Source: Neobacillus niacini
Lineage (GTDB): Bacteria; Bacillota; Bacilli; Bacillales; Cytobacillaceae
Direction: 5' to 3'
Length of the DNA: 64,000 nt
Assembly: GCF_019749295.1 (NCBI RefSeq)
Contig: NZ_JACWFG010000018.1
Coordinates: 113,890-177,889, forward strand
Shown here: positions 5,624 through 15,074 of the stretch, one piece after another
Layout of the letters: each line of letters opens with the position of its first letter
Position numbering within the stretch: the stretch's first letter is position 1
Program-made: the position numbers and the translations under genes
Notes under the pieces: generated by a model
Database searches by the model: none
What the model saw: the letters and a program-made list of their open reading frames with translations, nothing else
What the model was told of the DNA's origin: nothing

Positions 5624-8377
5624 ATGACGTTGGAAAGTCAGTTAATCAAAAAATCATATTACCAAATGTATATAAATGAACATGAAAACGTACAACCGAT
5701 ACGTGTGCTAGGTGACGCCTATCAAGAAGAGATACAAAAAGATCTGCCCGATTTAACATCGATACGCTTTGCGCAGGGAGAGATTTATTTCCACAATCGT
5801 GATTTTGAGGCAGCTATCTTTAAATGGGAAAACATTGTGGGAGAACTTGAACTCTGGGCTAGGAAAAATATTGCCGATGCCTACTATGAAACAGGTCTAC
5901 TCTCAAACGCTGAGGATCTTTATCTATCAATTGATACCAATAACCTTACCCTAAAGACAGAAGTGGCTTTACAGCTATTTTCACTCTATATTGACCGGGG
6001 AAAGCGTGAGGAAGCCGTTGAAATCATTAAAAGAACGATCGATTCTAACCCGGATTATCCTAATGTGACTACAATAGCCCGTGCTTATTTTGAAGAGCAG
6101 CAGGATTGGGATCATGCCATTGAACTTGCATTGAATGAAGCAAGGCGGACAGGTTCACTTGAATGGTTTGAGACAGTGAATGATTATGTAAAGAAAGGTG
6201 TTACAAAAAGTTTTAGTCCAAATTATTTTTCACAAGGACTATTTGAATTATTTAGCCTTGACCGGAAAACTTTTGAAGAGCTTACAGCGTCCCTTTGGAA
6301 CAGCTACAGCAGTGAAGAGTCCTATTTTACATGGTTAAAAGAGGTAAATCACCTGCTTTTCAATCTTGATATTAATCGAAACATTCATTTTCAATTGCTT
6401 TCAAATCTGCATTACGAAACGTATTTTGGTTTAATAAATGGAAACTACAGTATAAAAACACTAGAAGATTTTGTACCTGATCTATTAACAAACTGGCTGC
6501 GCTTATCAGTACCGAAGCATGCTGTCTTAGCATCGGCAGCTGTATTGTCATGGAATGAATTATTTCCAACAAGTATTAGTATGTCAATTGTCAGTGAAGC
6601 TGAAAATCTTATTAGCGAAACAGAAGGTCATATTGATGAATTAGAAGAGTGTATTAATCTCTTTGAAGCGATTATTAGTTGGGCGAAAACACAGGATATG
6701 GGTGAAAATAACCACTTAAAATGGCTGGTTTCACAATTGAATGATTTTGACACGCATCACCTGTTTGTTACCGGATTAAGCGGCAGCGGAAAGTCTGCTT
6801 TTATTAATAGTATTCTGGGTGAAGAGATTCAGGATAGCCCCACTTCGTCACTCGTAATGTTTAAAGATTTTGAGGACTTAAACATCTATGAAATAACCGA
6901 TCAGGAAACCGTGCAGCTAGAAGACTTCACACAATTTCAAGAGCGGATGGATCGACGCCGGAATGCACTAGAATCAATAATTGAATTTCAACAGCCATTC
7001 CCATTTTTATATGAACAGAAGCTTGCTTTAATCGAAACACCTGGTCTAAAAGGAAGCCATCAGGACCGCGGCGAATTACTGCAATACCTTCAAATGGCAG
7101 ATAGTATTTTGTTTGTCTTAGATGCGAATTCTTCGTTTGGTGATAAAGAGAAGGGTGTTCTTACACAAATGCTTGAGCTTGCTCCTGATATACCAGTACA
7201 CTTCCTTTTAAACAAGATGGATACGATTGTCAATGAACAGGAAGCTATTAGAATCTTTGAGGAAACTAGTTCGAAAATTCAATCATATTTACCTGAGGCT
7301 CAAGTATTGGCCTTTTCTGCTAAATATGAAAGAGGCCAGCAATTAGTTGAATTAAGGAGCTTTATTCAATCTATAAAAGATACAAGAAACATATCTGATA
7401 AACGTCTGGCAAAGCTTTTATACTTTATCCGAACAACTATTTCAAGGCTGCTGCAAAAGAGAATTGATGTTGAGAATCAATTAATTGAAGCGGTACGCTG
7501 GAACGAAGAAGTGGTGATGAAGTTAAATGGTGCGCTTAACCAATTAAAAGACACTGAATCGCAAACGACAAAGGCAATAAAAAGGTCTTACCAAGGTATC
7601 AAGGAATCCATCAAGAATGAAATTACCAGTGCTGTCCCGAAAATTCTTCAAGAATGTTCAGAGTTAGTAAAGGAAGACAGCAACTTTAGTACGATTCATA
7701 TAGAGCTTAATGATGTAATGAATGATAGACTTCAAGATTACTTAGAGAGAGAATTAATGCCGAAATATTATTCAGCACTACAAGGATGGATTAATAACGG
7801 TAAAGAAGAATTTGAACAAGGACAGGAATTTTTATATGAGATGGCGGAAGGCTTAAATAGTTTATATGGTGAAGAAAGAATTAAAATAGAATGCGACTTT
7901 AAAGTGCTTGATGATTGGTGCCGCGATACGGATAGGATGACGAGCAGGTTCCAACTAGAAAAGGTAAATATTTTACTTCGGAATACGCCATCACAATTCC
8001 TGTTGAAAAGTGCGGGAAAACTATTTGGAGCGCTTACTCAAAATAAAGCGATGTTATATAACAAATACAAAGCGTTTGTAAAAAATGATCAATACTCAGA
8101 AACAACTGAGGTCGTTATTGAACGTTTCTTCCAACAATTTGAGCTTTTTGAAAAATCATTAGAACGAGACATTACGATGTTCTTCAGACAGCCAACGAAT
8201 ATACTCCAGGCTGCGAGCGAAGAATCAGTGTCTCAAATATCCACAAATCAAGAGATATTGAAAAAAATGAATACAAACCCGGAAATGTTCCGTGATCCAT
8301 TGACACTCTTTGAAGTTAGACTGCGTCAATTTGAATGGACTACGATTGCAGGCAAGGGTGTACAGACTATCTATTAA
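5624..8377 (+). CDS. TPR-containing dynamin-like large GTPase
   Basis: A protein of 917 residues from the ATG at 5624, which has GGAGGG 7 nt upstream (an in-frame GTG at 5600 has no site). Residues 30-190 contain TPR-like helical pairs (FAQGEIYFHNRDFEAAIFKWENI; VALQLFSLYIDRGKREEAVEI). A GTPase domain follows, with P-loop GLSGSGKSA near residue 384, G3 ETPGLKG near 470 and G4 NKMD near 529. The C-terminal 350 residues are long helices, as in dynamin-like and Dnm/BDLP proteins. The combination suggests a GTP-driven assembly protein recruited through TPR contacts, perhaps at membranes, but no paddle or membrane span is obvious. It is monocistronic. The GTPase assignment is sure; the cellular role is unknown. 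Confidence 0.8.
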   Translation: MTLESQLIKKSYYQMYINEHENVQPIRVLGDAYQEEIQKDLPDLTSIRFAQGEIYFHNRDFEAAIFKWENIVGELELWARKNIADAYYETGLLSNAEDLYLSIDTNNLTLKTEVALQLFSLYIDRGKREEAVEIIKRTIDSNPDYPNVTTIARAYFEEQQDWDHAIELALNEARRTGSLEWFETVNDYVKKGVTKSFSPNYFSQGLFELFSLDRKTFEELTASLWNSYSSEESYFTWLKEVNHLLFNLDINRNIHFQLLSNLHYETYFGLINGNYSIKTLEDFVPDLLTNWLRLSVPKHAVLASAAVLSWNELFPTSISMSIVSEAENLISETEGHIDELEECINLFEAIISWAKTQDMGENNHLKWLVSQLNDFDTHHLFVTGLSGSGKSAFINSILGEEIQDSPTSSLVMFKDFEDLNIYEITDQETVQLEDFTQFQERMDRRRNALESIIEFQQPFPFLYEQKLALIETPGLKGSHQDRGELLQYLQMADSILFVLDANSSFGDKEKGVLTQMLELAPDIPVHFLLNKMDTIVNEQEAIRIFEETSSKIQSYLPEAQVLAFSAKYERGQQLVELRSFIQSIKDTRNISDKRLAKLLYFIRTTISRLLQKRIDVENQLIEAVRWNEEVVMKLNGALNQLKDTESQTTKAIKRSYQGIKESIKNEITSAVPKILQECSELVKEDSNFSTIHIELNDVMNDRLQDYLERELMPKYYSALQGWINNGKEEFEQGQEFLYEMAEGLNSLYGEERIKIECDFKVLDDWCRDTDRMTSRFQLEKVNILLRNTPSQFLLKSAGKLFGALTQNKAMLYNKYKAFVKNDQYSETTEVVIERFFQQFELFEKSLERDITMFFRQPTNILQAASEESVSQISTNQEILKKMNTNPEMFRDPLTLFEVRLRQFEWTTIAGKGVQTIY

Positions 8378-8417
8378 CAGTAAAGGGTGCCTCCTAATTG
8401 AGGCACCCTTTACTGTT
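8376..8417. terminator. Bidirectional terminator
   Basis: AACAGTAAAGGGTGCCTC pairs perfectly over 18 bp with GAGGCACCCTTTACTGTT around a 6-nt loop. It sits between the convergent GTPase and DUF1761 genes and overlaps both stop codons. Confidence 0.85.
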
Positions 8418-8823
8418 ATACAAAAGCAGCAATAATAATTCCCATAACTGTCAAAGCTACGATATGGTAGCCGGCACTAATGAAGAATAAAGTGTAGTTC
8501 CTGCTTTCAAAGAAGGTAGGGGATAATTCTCTGAATGAAGCAATAAGTCCAATTAGAAATCCGAATAAAGCTCCATCTAAGATGGTTACAGTATCCAATA
8601 ATTGAATAAACAAAGAAAGGACTACAGCAGTAAAAATGCCGCCAAGGGTGGTTAATCCATACCCAACGTAGGCTCCTTTCGGATCAATATCCTCCATTTT
8701 CTTACCAAGGGCTTTCACCCATATAGCTGAAAAGAGAATAGGTGAATACCAGAGTGCACCAATCACCATGTTTGAAGCAACAGCTAAGATTATGGCGAAT
8801 ATACTTATATTTGCAAATTCCAT
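8416..8823 (-). CDS. DUF1761 membrane protein
   Basis: A 135-residue integral membrane protein with four predicted spans. It matches the DUF1761 pattern: an N-terminal span followed by NMVIGALWYSPILFSAIWVKALGK, then GYGLTTLGGIFTAVVLSLFI and a C-terminal span. Function in the family is unknown. AAAGGAGG lies upstream of the ATG. It may be cotranscribed with the GDPD gene 14 bp upstream. Confidence 0.8.
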   Translation of the reverse strand: MEFANISIFAIILAVASNMVIGALWYSPILFSAIWVKALGKKMEDIDPKGAYVGYGLTTLGGIFTAVVLSLFIQLLDTVTILDGALFGFLIGLIASFRELSPTFFESRNYTLFFISAGYHIVALTVMGIIIAAFV

Positions 8824-8836
8824 TTCAAACCTCCTT

Positions 8837-9775
8837 TTATATCCCTTTTTCCTTAAGCAGTTGTAGTAATAAGTCTGGCCGGTTTGTCAGTATTCCATCT
8901 GCACCAGCTTCTATAAGTTTTTCCATGGTTTCTGGGTCATCAATCGTCCAATAATGGATATCCATGCCAAGACGGTGAGCTCCATCAATTAATCTTTGGT
9001 CAGTTAAATCAAAGCCGCTGTCTTCGACTGGGATTTGGAAAGCATCAACCTCTGGTACATAGAGATTTCGTAAAAGAAATTTATGTGTGACAACGAAGTT
9101 TTTAACTTCTTGTCTGCCAGCTGAAGTGGCTGTACGGCCTTTTGCATACTTTTCAAATGTATTAAGAATATCTTGATCAAAGGAAGCAATAAGAATCTTT
9201 TTCTCCATTTGGTATTCTTCAATCAGGTTCCATAATTTAGAAGCAATTTCCTCTATTCTTTCAGGAGGATTGTCATCTTTAATTTCTATTTCAATTTTTA
9301 TATCCTTGAAGGTTTGAAATAGTTCTTCAACACTTGGGATATAGACTCCTTTACCCCGATAACTATAGTTACCCTCTAAATCCTTAAAGTGATAACCTGC
9401 ATCAAGCGCTTGAATTTCTGCCAGTGTAAGGTCTGCTACGTTCCCCTTGCCGTTAGTTGTCCGATCTAAACTGGGATCATGGATCGTAACTAAGTAACCA
9501 TCCTTTGTGATATGTATATCCGTTTCAAGTACATCTACCCCCATTTCTGCAGCCTTCGTAAAGGCCGTCATGGTATTGGAAGGGGCTAATAACTCACCGC
9601 CTTGGTGAGCAATGACCAATGGGCGATTATAATCAAAAAAGCTCTTTTGTTGGATTGGTTTGACTGGAAACAAATTAATAACCAACAGAAAAATGAGTAT
9701 GGCAGTAATGATCAATTTTAAAGATAGAATGACTGTTTTCTTTTTCTTTCCCTTTTCTAATGTGACATACTGCAT
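8837..9775 (-). CDS. Glycerophosphodiester phosphodiesterase, membrane-anchored
   Basis: A 312-residue protein starting MQYVTLEKGKKKK. Residues 13-33 form one membrane span, placing the enzyme outside the cell. The catalytic domain has GDPD signatures: AHQGGELLAPSNTMTAF (catalytic His), VDVLETDIHITKDG (metal-binding Glu and Asp) and TIHDPSLDRTT. It hydrolyses glycerophosphodiesters, for example from phospholipid or teichoic-acid turnover, to glycerol-3-phosphate. An upstream in-frame ATG at 9817 would overlap the neighbouring gene and lacks a ribosome site. AAAGGAGCAGCAAT precedes the chosen ATG. It is 16 bp downstream of the dehydrogenase gene, so both are probably in one transcript. Confidence 0.9.
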   Translation of the reverse strand: MQYVTLEKGKKKKTVILSLKLIITAILIFLLVINLFPVKPIQQKSFFDYNRPLVIAHQGGELLAPSNTMTAFTKAAEMGVDVLETDIHITKDGYLVTIHDPSLDRTTNGKGNVADLTLAEIQALDAGYHFKDLEGNYSYRGKGVYIPSVEELFQTFKDIKIEIEIKDDNPPERIEEIASKLWNLIEEYQMEKKILIASFDQDILNTFEKYAKGRTATSAGRQEVKNFVVTHKFLLRNLYVPEVDAFQIPVEDSGFDLTDQRLIDGAHRLGMDIHYWTIDDPETMEKLIEAGADGILTNRPDLLLQLLKEKGI

Positions 9776-9791
9776 ATTGCTGCTCCTTTTG

Positions 9792-10754
9792 CTAATAGCC
9801 TTTTGAAAAATCAACAAGATTTACTGAAGGCTGGGCGCCAGAAATATAGTTTTTAAGGTTTGGAAACAGTATATTTTCTATTACCCTTTGATTATAATGC
9901 TCAGTGGAACCAGAGGTATGTGGCGTAATAATGACATTTTCCATTTCCCATAATGGACTATCAACAGATAATGGCTCTTTTTCAAATACATCTAATCCAG
10001 CACCAGCAATAATCCCCTTCTGTAAAGCAGAAATTAAATCTTCTTCAACTACAATTTCACCGCGGCCAATATTGATAAAGAAAGCTGAGGATTTCATTAG
10101 CTCAAATTGTTTGGAACCAAATAAATGGTTGGTTTCTTTCGTTAGCGGCAGGGTAACAACAACATAATCACAGTTAGGAAGAATTTCATCTAATTGAGCT
10201 GTGGTGTACATTTCATCAACGAACTCCTGTGGTTTACCTGAATGGCGTACGCCAAGAACTTTCATTCCAAAGGCCTTTGCAATCTTTGCAGCTTCTTTCC
10301 CAATCATTCCCACGCCTATAATTCCAACTGTTTTTTCATGCATTTCCAGTTTCATGCCAGAATGATGCCATTTTCTTTCTTGTTGATTTTTCACATATGT
10401 ATGAATCTTCCTCGTTAAGCTGAGCATTAATGCAAAGATGGTTTCGGAAATAGGATAAGCATGCACGCCATTTGCACTGGTTACAATCACATTTTTAGAA
10501 GCAAGGGCCTCAAGAGGTAAGCTATCAACACCGGCACTCCAGGTTTGGAGCCATTTAAGCTTTGAGTGGGGGGAGAGACAATCTTTTTCTATCCCTTTTT
10601 TCCAGCCTGCTATGATTTCAGCGTCTTGTAAATGCCCCTGCCAAGTATCTCTATCATTTCCCGCAATGATCGTCCAATCAGGGATAATTTCTTCTATTTG
10701 TTCCAAATGGTCCTGTTCTAGTTTATGAGTAATAACGAGTTTTCTTTTTTTCAT
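9792..10754 (-). CDS. D-isomer 2-hydroxyacid dehydrogenase family protein
   Basis: A 320-residue enzyme beginning MKKRKLVITHKLEQDHLEQI. The NAD-binding fold carries GIIGVGMIGKEAAKIAKAFG. Catalytic residues of the family are in place: Arg in NIGRGEIV, Glu in DVFEKEPL and His in TPHTSGSTEHY. The family reduces 2-keto acids to D-2-hydroxyacids or catalyses related steps; the substrate is not evident. TTGGAGG lies 6-7 nt upstream of the chosen ATG. A longer frame from 10775 would start before this ribosome site. The gene is divergent from the MFS gene at 10956 and probably cotranscribed with the GDPD gene. Confidence 0.88.
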   Translation of the reverse strand: MKKRKLVITHKLEQDHLEQIEEIIPDWTIIAGNDRDTWQGHLQDAEIIAGWKKGIEKDCLSPHSKLKWLQTWSAGVDSLPLEALASKNVIVTSANGVHAYPISETIFALMLSLTRKIHTYVKNQQERKWHHSGMKLEMHEKTVGIIGVGMIGKEAAKIAKAFGMKVLGVRHSGKPQEFVDEMYTTAQLDEILPNCDYVVVTLPLTKETNHLFGSKQFELMKSSAFFINIGRGEIVVEEDLISALQKGIIAGAGLDVFEKEPLSVDSPLWEMENVIITPHTSGSTEHYNQRVIENILFPNLKNYISGAQPSVNLVDFSKGY

Positions 10755-10812
10755 ATTTTTCCTCCAATTGCTCATCTTTTATTAATATAAATAATACCTG
10801 AATTTACTGAAA

Positions 10813-10825
10813 AATGATAATCATT
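10813..10825. promoter_or_regulatory. Possible Fur-type operator
   Basis: AATGATAATCATT is a perfect 6-1-6 palindrome with the core of Fur boxes, matching TGATAATNATTATCA at 11 of 14 fixed positions when extended. It lies between the divergent dehydrogenase and MFS genes and could regulate either. Confidence 0.4.
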
Positions 10826-10917
10826 CTAGAAGAAACTGGTTAAATACAGATGATTTCTTATTTCTCTTTCAGTGGTTCTATGCTGATATTTAGTGATACG
10901 AAATAAATAAAATGGCC

Positions 10918-10940
10918 CCAATCTTCGAAATGAAGATTGG
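10918..10940 (+). other. Leader hairpin before the MFS gene
   Basis: CCAATCTTC pairs perfectly with GAAGATTGG around GAAAT, ending immediately before the GTGAGG ribosome site of the gene at 10956. There is no T run, so it is not a terminator. It may affect translation. Confidence 0.4.
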
Positions 10941-10955
10941 TAGTGAGGTAATCCT

Positions 10956-12143
10956 ATGAAAGAACGTTTATGGACTAAATCTTTTATTATGTTAATGGTT
11001 GGGAATCTATTTGTGTTTATGTCTTTTCAGATGCTTATTCCTACGCTGCCCCCTTATATAAAATCAATTGGTGCAAGCGGGCTTGAAATTGGTCTTGTTA
11101 CGGCATTGTTTTCAATCGGTGCTGTGCTCATTCGACCGTTTATTGGATACATGCTTGAATACAAACATAGAAAGCATCTCGTATTAATTGGAGCATTCAT
11201 TCTTTTCGTTATTACCATTCTATATCCAATCTCTAGCATCGTCGTGGTATTCCTTTTTATCCGTTTTGTGCATGGCCTTGCGTGGGGCTGGTCTACTACT
11301 GTGAATGGAACAGCAGCAGTTGACGTCATTCCATTTTCCCGGCTTGGTGAAGGCATGGGTTATTTTGGGCTGTCCAATACCATTGCCTATATTATTGCTC
11401 CTAGTCTAGGAATCTTCTTATACAATGTCACTACATTTACAAATCTAATTGTTATTTCCAGCATCTTAGGTTTTATATCTGTAGTGCTGCTTGCACTCGT
11501 ACACTATCGAACGCCTGAAGCAGTTTTAAAAACAAAAAAAGAGGACCTTAAATTCTCCTACCTTGGTTCATTAGTGGAGAAATCGAGCTGGTATCCTTCT
11601 TTAATTACCTTCATTATTTGTCTTGGTTATGGTTCTGTCTCAACCTTTATCGTCATATTTGGAGAAGAAAAAGGCATTGATCAAATCTTTTTATTCTATA
11701 TTCTTAATGCCATTGTTGCAACAGTGGCTAGACCTATTACAGGAAAGTGGTTTGATGAAAAGGGACCGATTGCAATGGTATTTATCTGTATCTTCGCAAC
11801 CTTTATTGGACTTTGGATCTTGTCTTTTGCACAAACCAATTTAATGCTTGCCGCAGCGGGAGGATTGTTTGGAATTGGCTTTGGCTGTGCGTTACCGATC
11901 TTGCAAGCCTGGACCTTATCCATTACACCCGCAAATCGCAGAGGTGTAGCAAATGGAATGTTCTTTTCAGCGATTGATTTAGGAATTGGCTTAAGCGGAT
12001 TGATTTTCGGAGCAATAGCACAATTCACTGATACGGCAAATCTCTTCCGAATAAGCAGTTTATTTTTAATTATGGCCGTCGTTTTAACTATGATAGAAGT
12101 AAGGAAAAAGAGAGTTACTCCGAAGGAAAGAATTGTATCATAA
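10956..12143 (+). CDS. Major facilitator superfamily exporter
   Basis: A 395-residue protein with 12 predicted membrane spans. MFS features include the loop 2-3 region (RPFIGYMLEYKHRKHLVLIGA) and a span-5-like motif in GYFGLSNTIAYIIAPSLGIFL. It resembles drug or sugar-efflux type MFS proteins of Bacillus; the substrate is unknown. GAGGT lies 7 nt before the ATG. It is monocistronic, with a strong terminator directly after its stop. A possible Fur operator sits 130 bp upstream, so an iron-related substrate is one option, not shown. Confidence 0.85.
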   Translation: MKERLWTKSFIMLMVGNLFVFMSFQMLIPTLPPYIKSIGASGLEIGLVTALFSIGAVLIRPFIGYMLEYKHRKHLVLIGAFILFVITILYPISSIVVVFLFIRFVHGLAWGWSTTVNGTAAVDVIPFSRLGEGMGYFGLSNTIAYIIAPSLGIFLYNVTTFTNLIVISSILGFISVVLLALVHYRTPEAVLKTKKEDLKFSYLGSLVEKSSWYPSLITFIICLGYGSVSTFIVIFGEEKGIDQIFLFYILNAIVATVARPITGKWFDEKGPIAMVFICIFATFIGLWILSFAQTNLMLAAAGGLFGIGFGCALPILQAWTLSITPANRRGVANGMFFSAIDLGIGLSGLIFGAIAQFTDTANLFRISSLFLIMAVVLTMIEVRKKRVTPKERIVS

Positions 12144-12144
12144 C

Positions 12145-12187
12145 AAAAGGTCAGGACCTCAAAAGGAAGAGGTTCTGACCTTTTTAA
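12145..12187 (+). terminator. Terminator of the MFS gene
   Basis: AAAAGGTCAGGACCTC pairs with GAGGTTCTGACCTTTT (one G-T pair) around AAAAGGAA and continues into a T run. Confidence 0.85.
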
Positions 12188-12353
12188 TTAATAAAAACTC
12201 CCGTATACTTCTATCTGAATTGTCCTCCTATGAATTTAGTAAAATAGGTAAAAAGTTAGTAAATAATTCCTGTAGTAATATTCTAAATATTCATTAATTT
12301 TGTTACAATAGGTTAGGGTGAATTTCTTTTTAAAAAAGGGAGGAACAACAATA

Positions 12354-13874
12354 ATGAATATTGGTAGTCTTTTATCTCAAAATGCTAGAAAGTTCCCGGA
12401 AGTTTTAGCCATTGAATGTGAAGGCCGCAGTTACACCTACCGGCAATTCAATGAGGAAGTAAACAGACTAGCCCATGGCTTTCTGAAGATGGGAGTACAA
12501 AAGGGCGATAAAATAGCCTTGATGATGAAAAACTCAGACCATTTTGTTTTTACCTTTTTTGCGGCTGCTAAAATAGGTGCTGTTGCTGTACCTATAAACT
12601 TTCGCTTAACCTCAACCGAAGTTCACTACATATTACAGCAATCAGAAGCTCAGCTAGTTGTTTGTGATTTAGAATTTGAAGAAATCATAACAGATGCTAA
12701 AGAGGATAGTGTTAGGACCGTAATTACCATAGGAGAACCCCATACATTAGGCTATCACTCTTATGAAAGCGCTTTATCTAATGAAAAGAAGGAACCAGAT
12801 ATTGAGGTCTCTGATGAAGATGATTTAGAAATTCTTTATACATCAGGGACAACTGGACGACCGAAAGGCGCATTGTTTGATCATAAAAGGATTTTTAATG
12901 TAGGAATTTCAGTAACCATTAATATGGGGTTACGTCCACATGAACGTATCCTTCATGTAGCACCACTCTTCCACTCTGCACAGTTAAATCTATTCTTAGT
13001 TTCAGGTGTTGCACTAGGGGCAACGCACATCATCCATCGTGATTTTCATCCAGTCAAAACACTTCAAACCATTCAAGAACATAAAATTACTCACTTCTTT
13101 GGTGTTCCAGCCATGTTTAATTTCATTCTACAAGTTCCAAATGCAGCAGAATACGATTTATCCTCCATCCGCAGGTGCGGGTATGGTGCAGCACCAATGG
13201 CACCTGAGCTAGTGAAAAAGAGTATTCAATTATTTAAAACCGATCAATTTTATAATCTTTGCGGCTTGACTGAAGGCGGACCTGGTGGAATTCTTCTTGA
13301 TCCAGAGGGGCATAAACTCCACCTTGGCAAGGGAGGAAAACCAATTTTTCTAACTGAGACGCGTATTGTCGATGAACAGGGTAATGATGTTAAACCTGGT
13401 GTGGTGGGTGAGTTCATTATTAAAAGCCCTATGGTTATGAAGGAGTACTATAAAAAGCCGGAAGAAACGAAAAGTACGGTAAAGAATGGCTGGCTTTATA
13501 CAGGGGACCTGGCAAGCATTGATGAGGAAGGCTACATTACCCTTGTTGACCGGAAAAAAGACATGATTATTACTGGCGGCGAAAATGTTTATTCTATGGA
13601 AGTAGAAGGAGTCCTTTTCGAGCATCCTGAGGTACTTGACGCCGCTATTATTGGACTCCCTGATGATACATGGGGTGAGGCCGTTTGCGCCATCATTGTA
13701 CCAAAAGAAGGGGCTGTCATAAATGAGGAGGAGCTAAAAAGCTTCTGCCGTCAGAAGCTCGCGGGCTTCAAAGTTCCAAGAAGAATCTTTATAGAACAAC
13801 AGCTGCCAAGGAATGCATCTGGGAAAATATTAAAATATCAGCTTCGTCAAAAATTGAATCAAGTCAACGCTTAG
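12354..13874 (+). CDS. Acyl-CoA synthetase (AMP-forming), first of two
   Basis: A 506-residue adenylate-forming enzyme. The AMP-binding P-loop is YTSGTTGRPKGALFDHKR, followed by A5-type YNLCGLTEGGPGG, A7 YTGDLASIDEEGYI and A8 DRKKDMIITGGENVYSMEVE. The C-terminal catalytic Lys is in PRNASGKILKYQL. It activates a carboxylic acid, probably a medium- or long-chain fatty acid, as the acyl-CoA. The start is MNIGSLLSQN, with GGGAGG 10 nt upstream; an upstream frame extension has no site. It heads an operon with an acyl-CoA dehydrogenase and a second ligase. A TACAAT -10 lies at 12304-12309. Confidence 0.9.
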   Translation: MNIGSLLSQNARKFPEVLAIECEGRSYTYRQFNEEVNRLAHGFLKMGVQKGDKIALMMKNSDHFVFTFFAAAKIGAVAVPINFRLTSTEVHYILQQSEAQLVVCDLEFEEIITDAKEDSVRTVITIGEPHTLGYHSYESALSNEKKEPDIEVSDEDDLEILYTSGTTGRPKGALFDHKRIFNVGISVTINMGLRPHERILHVAPLFHSAQLNLFLVSGVALGATHIIHRDFHPVKTLQTIQEHKITHFFGVPAMFNFILQVPNAAEYDLSSIRRCGYGAAPMAPELVKKSIQLFKTDQFYNLCGLTEGGPGGILLDPEGHKLHLGKGGKPIFLTETRIVDEQGNDVKPGVVGEFIIKSPMVMKEYYKKPEETKSTVKNGWLYTGDLASIDEEGYITLVDRKKDMIITGGENVYSMEVEGVLFEHPEVLDAAIIGLPDDTWGEAVCAIIVPKEGAVINEEELKSFCRQKLAGFKVPRRIFIEQQLPRNASGKILKYQLRQKLNQVNA

Positions 13875-13913
13875 TTGATAAGCGGGTAAAAATAGAAAGT
13901 GAGGTTCTACAAA

Positions 13914-15059
13914 ATGAAGCATCCTTATTTAACCGGAGACCATGAGATTTTTCGTAAGTCATTAAGGAAATTTTTAGAGAAGGAGGCCGTCCCGTTTTAT
14001 GAACAATGGGAAGAAGAGAGAATGATTCCGCGCTCCTTATGGAGGAAGATGGGAGAACAGGGATTCCTTTGTCCAGATTTAGATGAGAAATATGGTGGCA
14101 GTGGTGTGGATTGGGGCTTTTCTGTTGTGATAAATGAAGAGTTAGAGAGAGTTGGATCTAGTATGGTGGGACTGGGGCTGCATAATGATATCGTGGTTCC
14201 TTATATCAATACCTTCGGTAGAGAAGAGCAAAAACAGCGATGGCTTCCCCGCTGTGTAACAGGGGAACTTATTACAGCCATTGCCATGACTGAACCTGGT
14301 GCGGGGTCTGACCTCGCGAATATTAAAACGACAGCAAAGCTTGATGGGGACCACTATATATTGAATGGGCAAAAAACTTTTATTACAAATGGGATTCAAT
14401 CTGATTTAATTCTTGTTGCTTGTAAAACTGATCCTCACGCAGTACCAAAACATAAAGGGGTAAGCTTGCTCCTTGTTGAACGGGATACTCCCGGTTTTTC
14501 AAGAGGAAGAAAGTTGAACAAAGTGGGTCTTCATAGTCAGGATACCGCTGAGTTAATTTTTGAGGATTGTAAAGTACCTAAGGAAAATCTTCTTGGTGAA
14601 GAAGGTAAAGGCTTCTTATATATGATGGATAAACTTCAGCAGGAACGGCTGCTGGTTGCCATTGCTGCCCAAACTGCAGCAGAAGTTATGCTTCAGGGAA
14701 CGATCGAATATGTGAAAAGTCGTGAAGCCTTTGGAAAGCCTGTCAGCCAATTCCAAAATACGCAGTTTAAAATTGCTGAAATGGCTACCGAGGTAGAGAT
14801 GGGGCGAGCATTTTTAGATCAATTAATAGCTGAACATATGGATGGTCAAAACGTGGTGACCAAGGTTTCAATGGCGAAATGGCGATTAACGGATACTGCT
14901 AAGAAAATTGCCGGAGAATGCCTGCAGCTTCATGGCGGCTATGGATATATGGAAGAATACGAGATTGCGAGAAGATTCCGTGATATACAGGTTTCAAGTA
15001 TTTACGCTGGTACAAATGAAATTATGAAAACAATTATTGCAAAAAATCTAGGTTTGTAA
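13914..15059 (+). CDS. Acyl-CoA dehydrogenase
   Basis: A 381-residue flavoenzyme (MKHPYLTGDHEIFRKSLRKFL...). Signatures are ITAIAMTEPGAGSDLANIKTTA (FAD/substrate loop) and LQLHGGYGYMEEYEIARRFRDIQ near the C-terminus. The catalytic-base Glu region is in IYAGTNEIMKTIIAKNLGL. It oxidises an acyl-CoA to the trans-2-enoyl-CoA. GTGAGG precedes the ATG by 8 nt; an upstream GTG at 13899 is not preferred. It lies between two acyl-CoA ligases, so the operon activates and begins oxidising one or more fatty or branched acids. Hydratase, thiolase and ETF genes are not in the window. Confidence 0.92.
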   Translation: MKHPYLTGDHEIFRKSLRKFLEKEAVPFYEQWEEERMIPRSLWRKMGEQGFLCPDLDEKYGGSGVDWGFSVVINEELERVGSSMVGLGLHNDIVVPYINTFGREEQKQRWLPRCVTGELITAIAMTEPGAGSDLANIKTTAKLDGDHYILNGQKTFITNGIQSDLILVACKTDPHAVPKHKGVSLLLVERDTPGFSRGRKLNKVGLHSQDTAELIFEDCKVPKENLLGEEGKGFLYMMDKLQQERLLVAIAAQTAAEVMLQGTIEYVKSREAFGKPVSQFQNTQFKIAEMATEVEMGRAFLDQLIAEHMDGQNVVTKVSMAKWRLTDTAKKIAGECLQLHGGYGYMEEYEIARRFRDIQVSSIYAGTNEIMKTIIAKNLGL

Positions 15060-15074
15060 ATTGGAGGAGATTAG

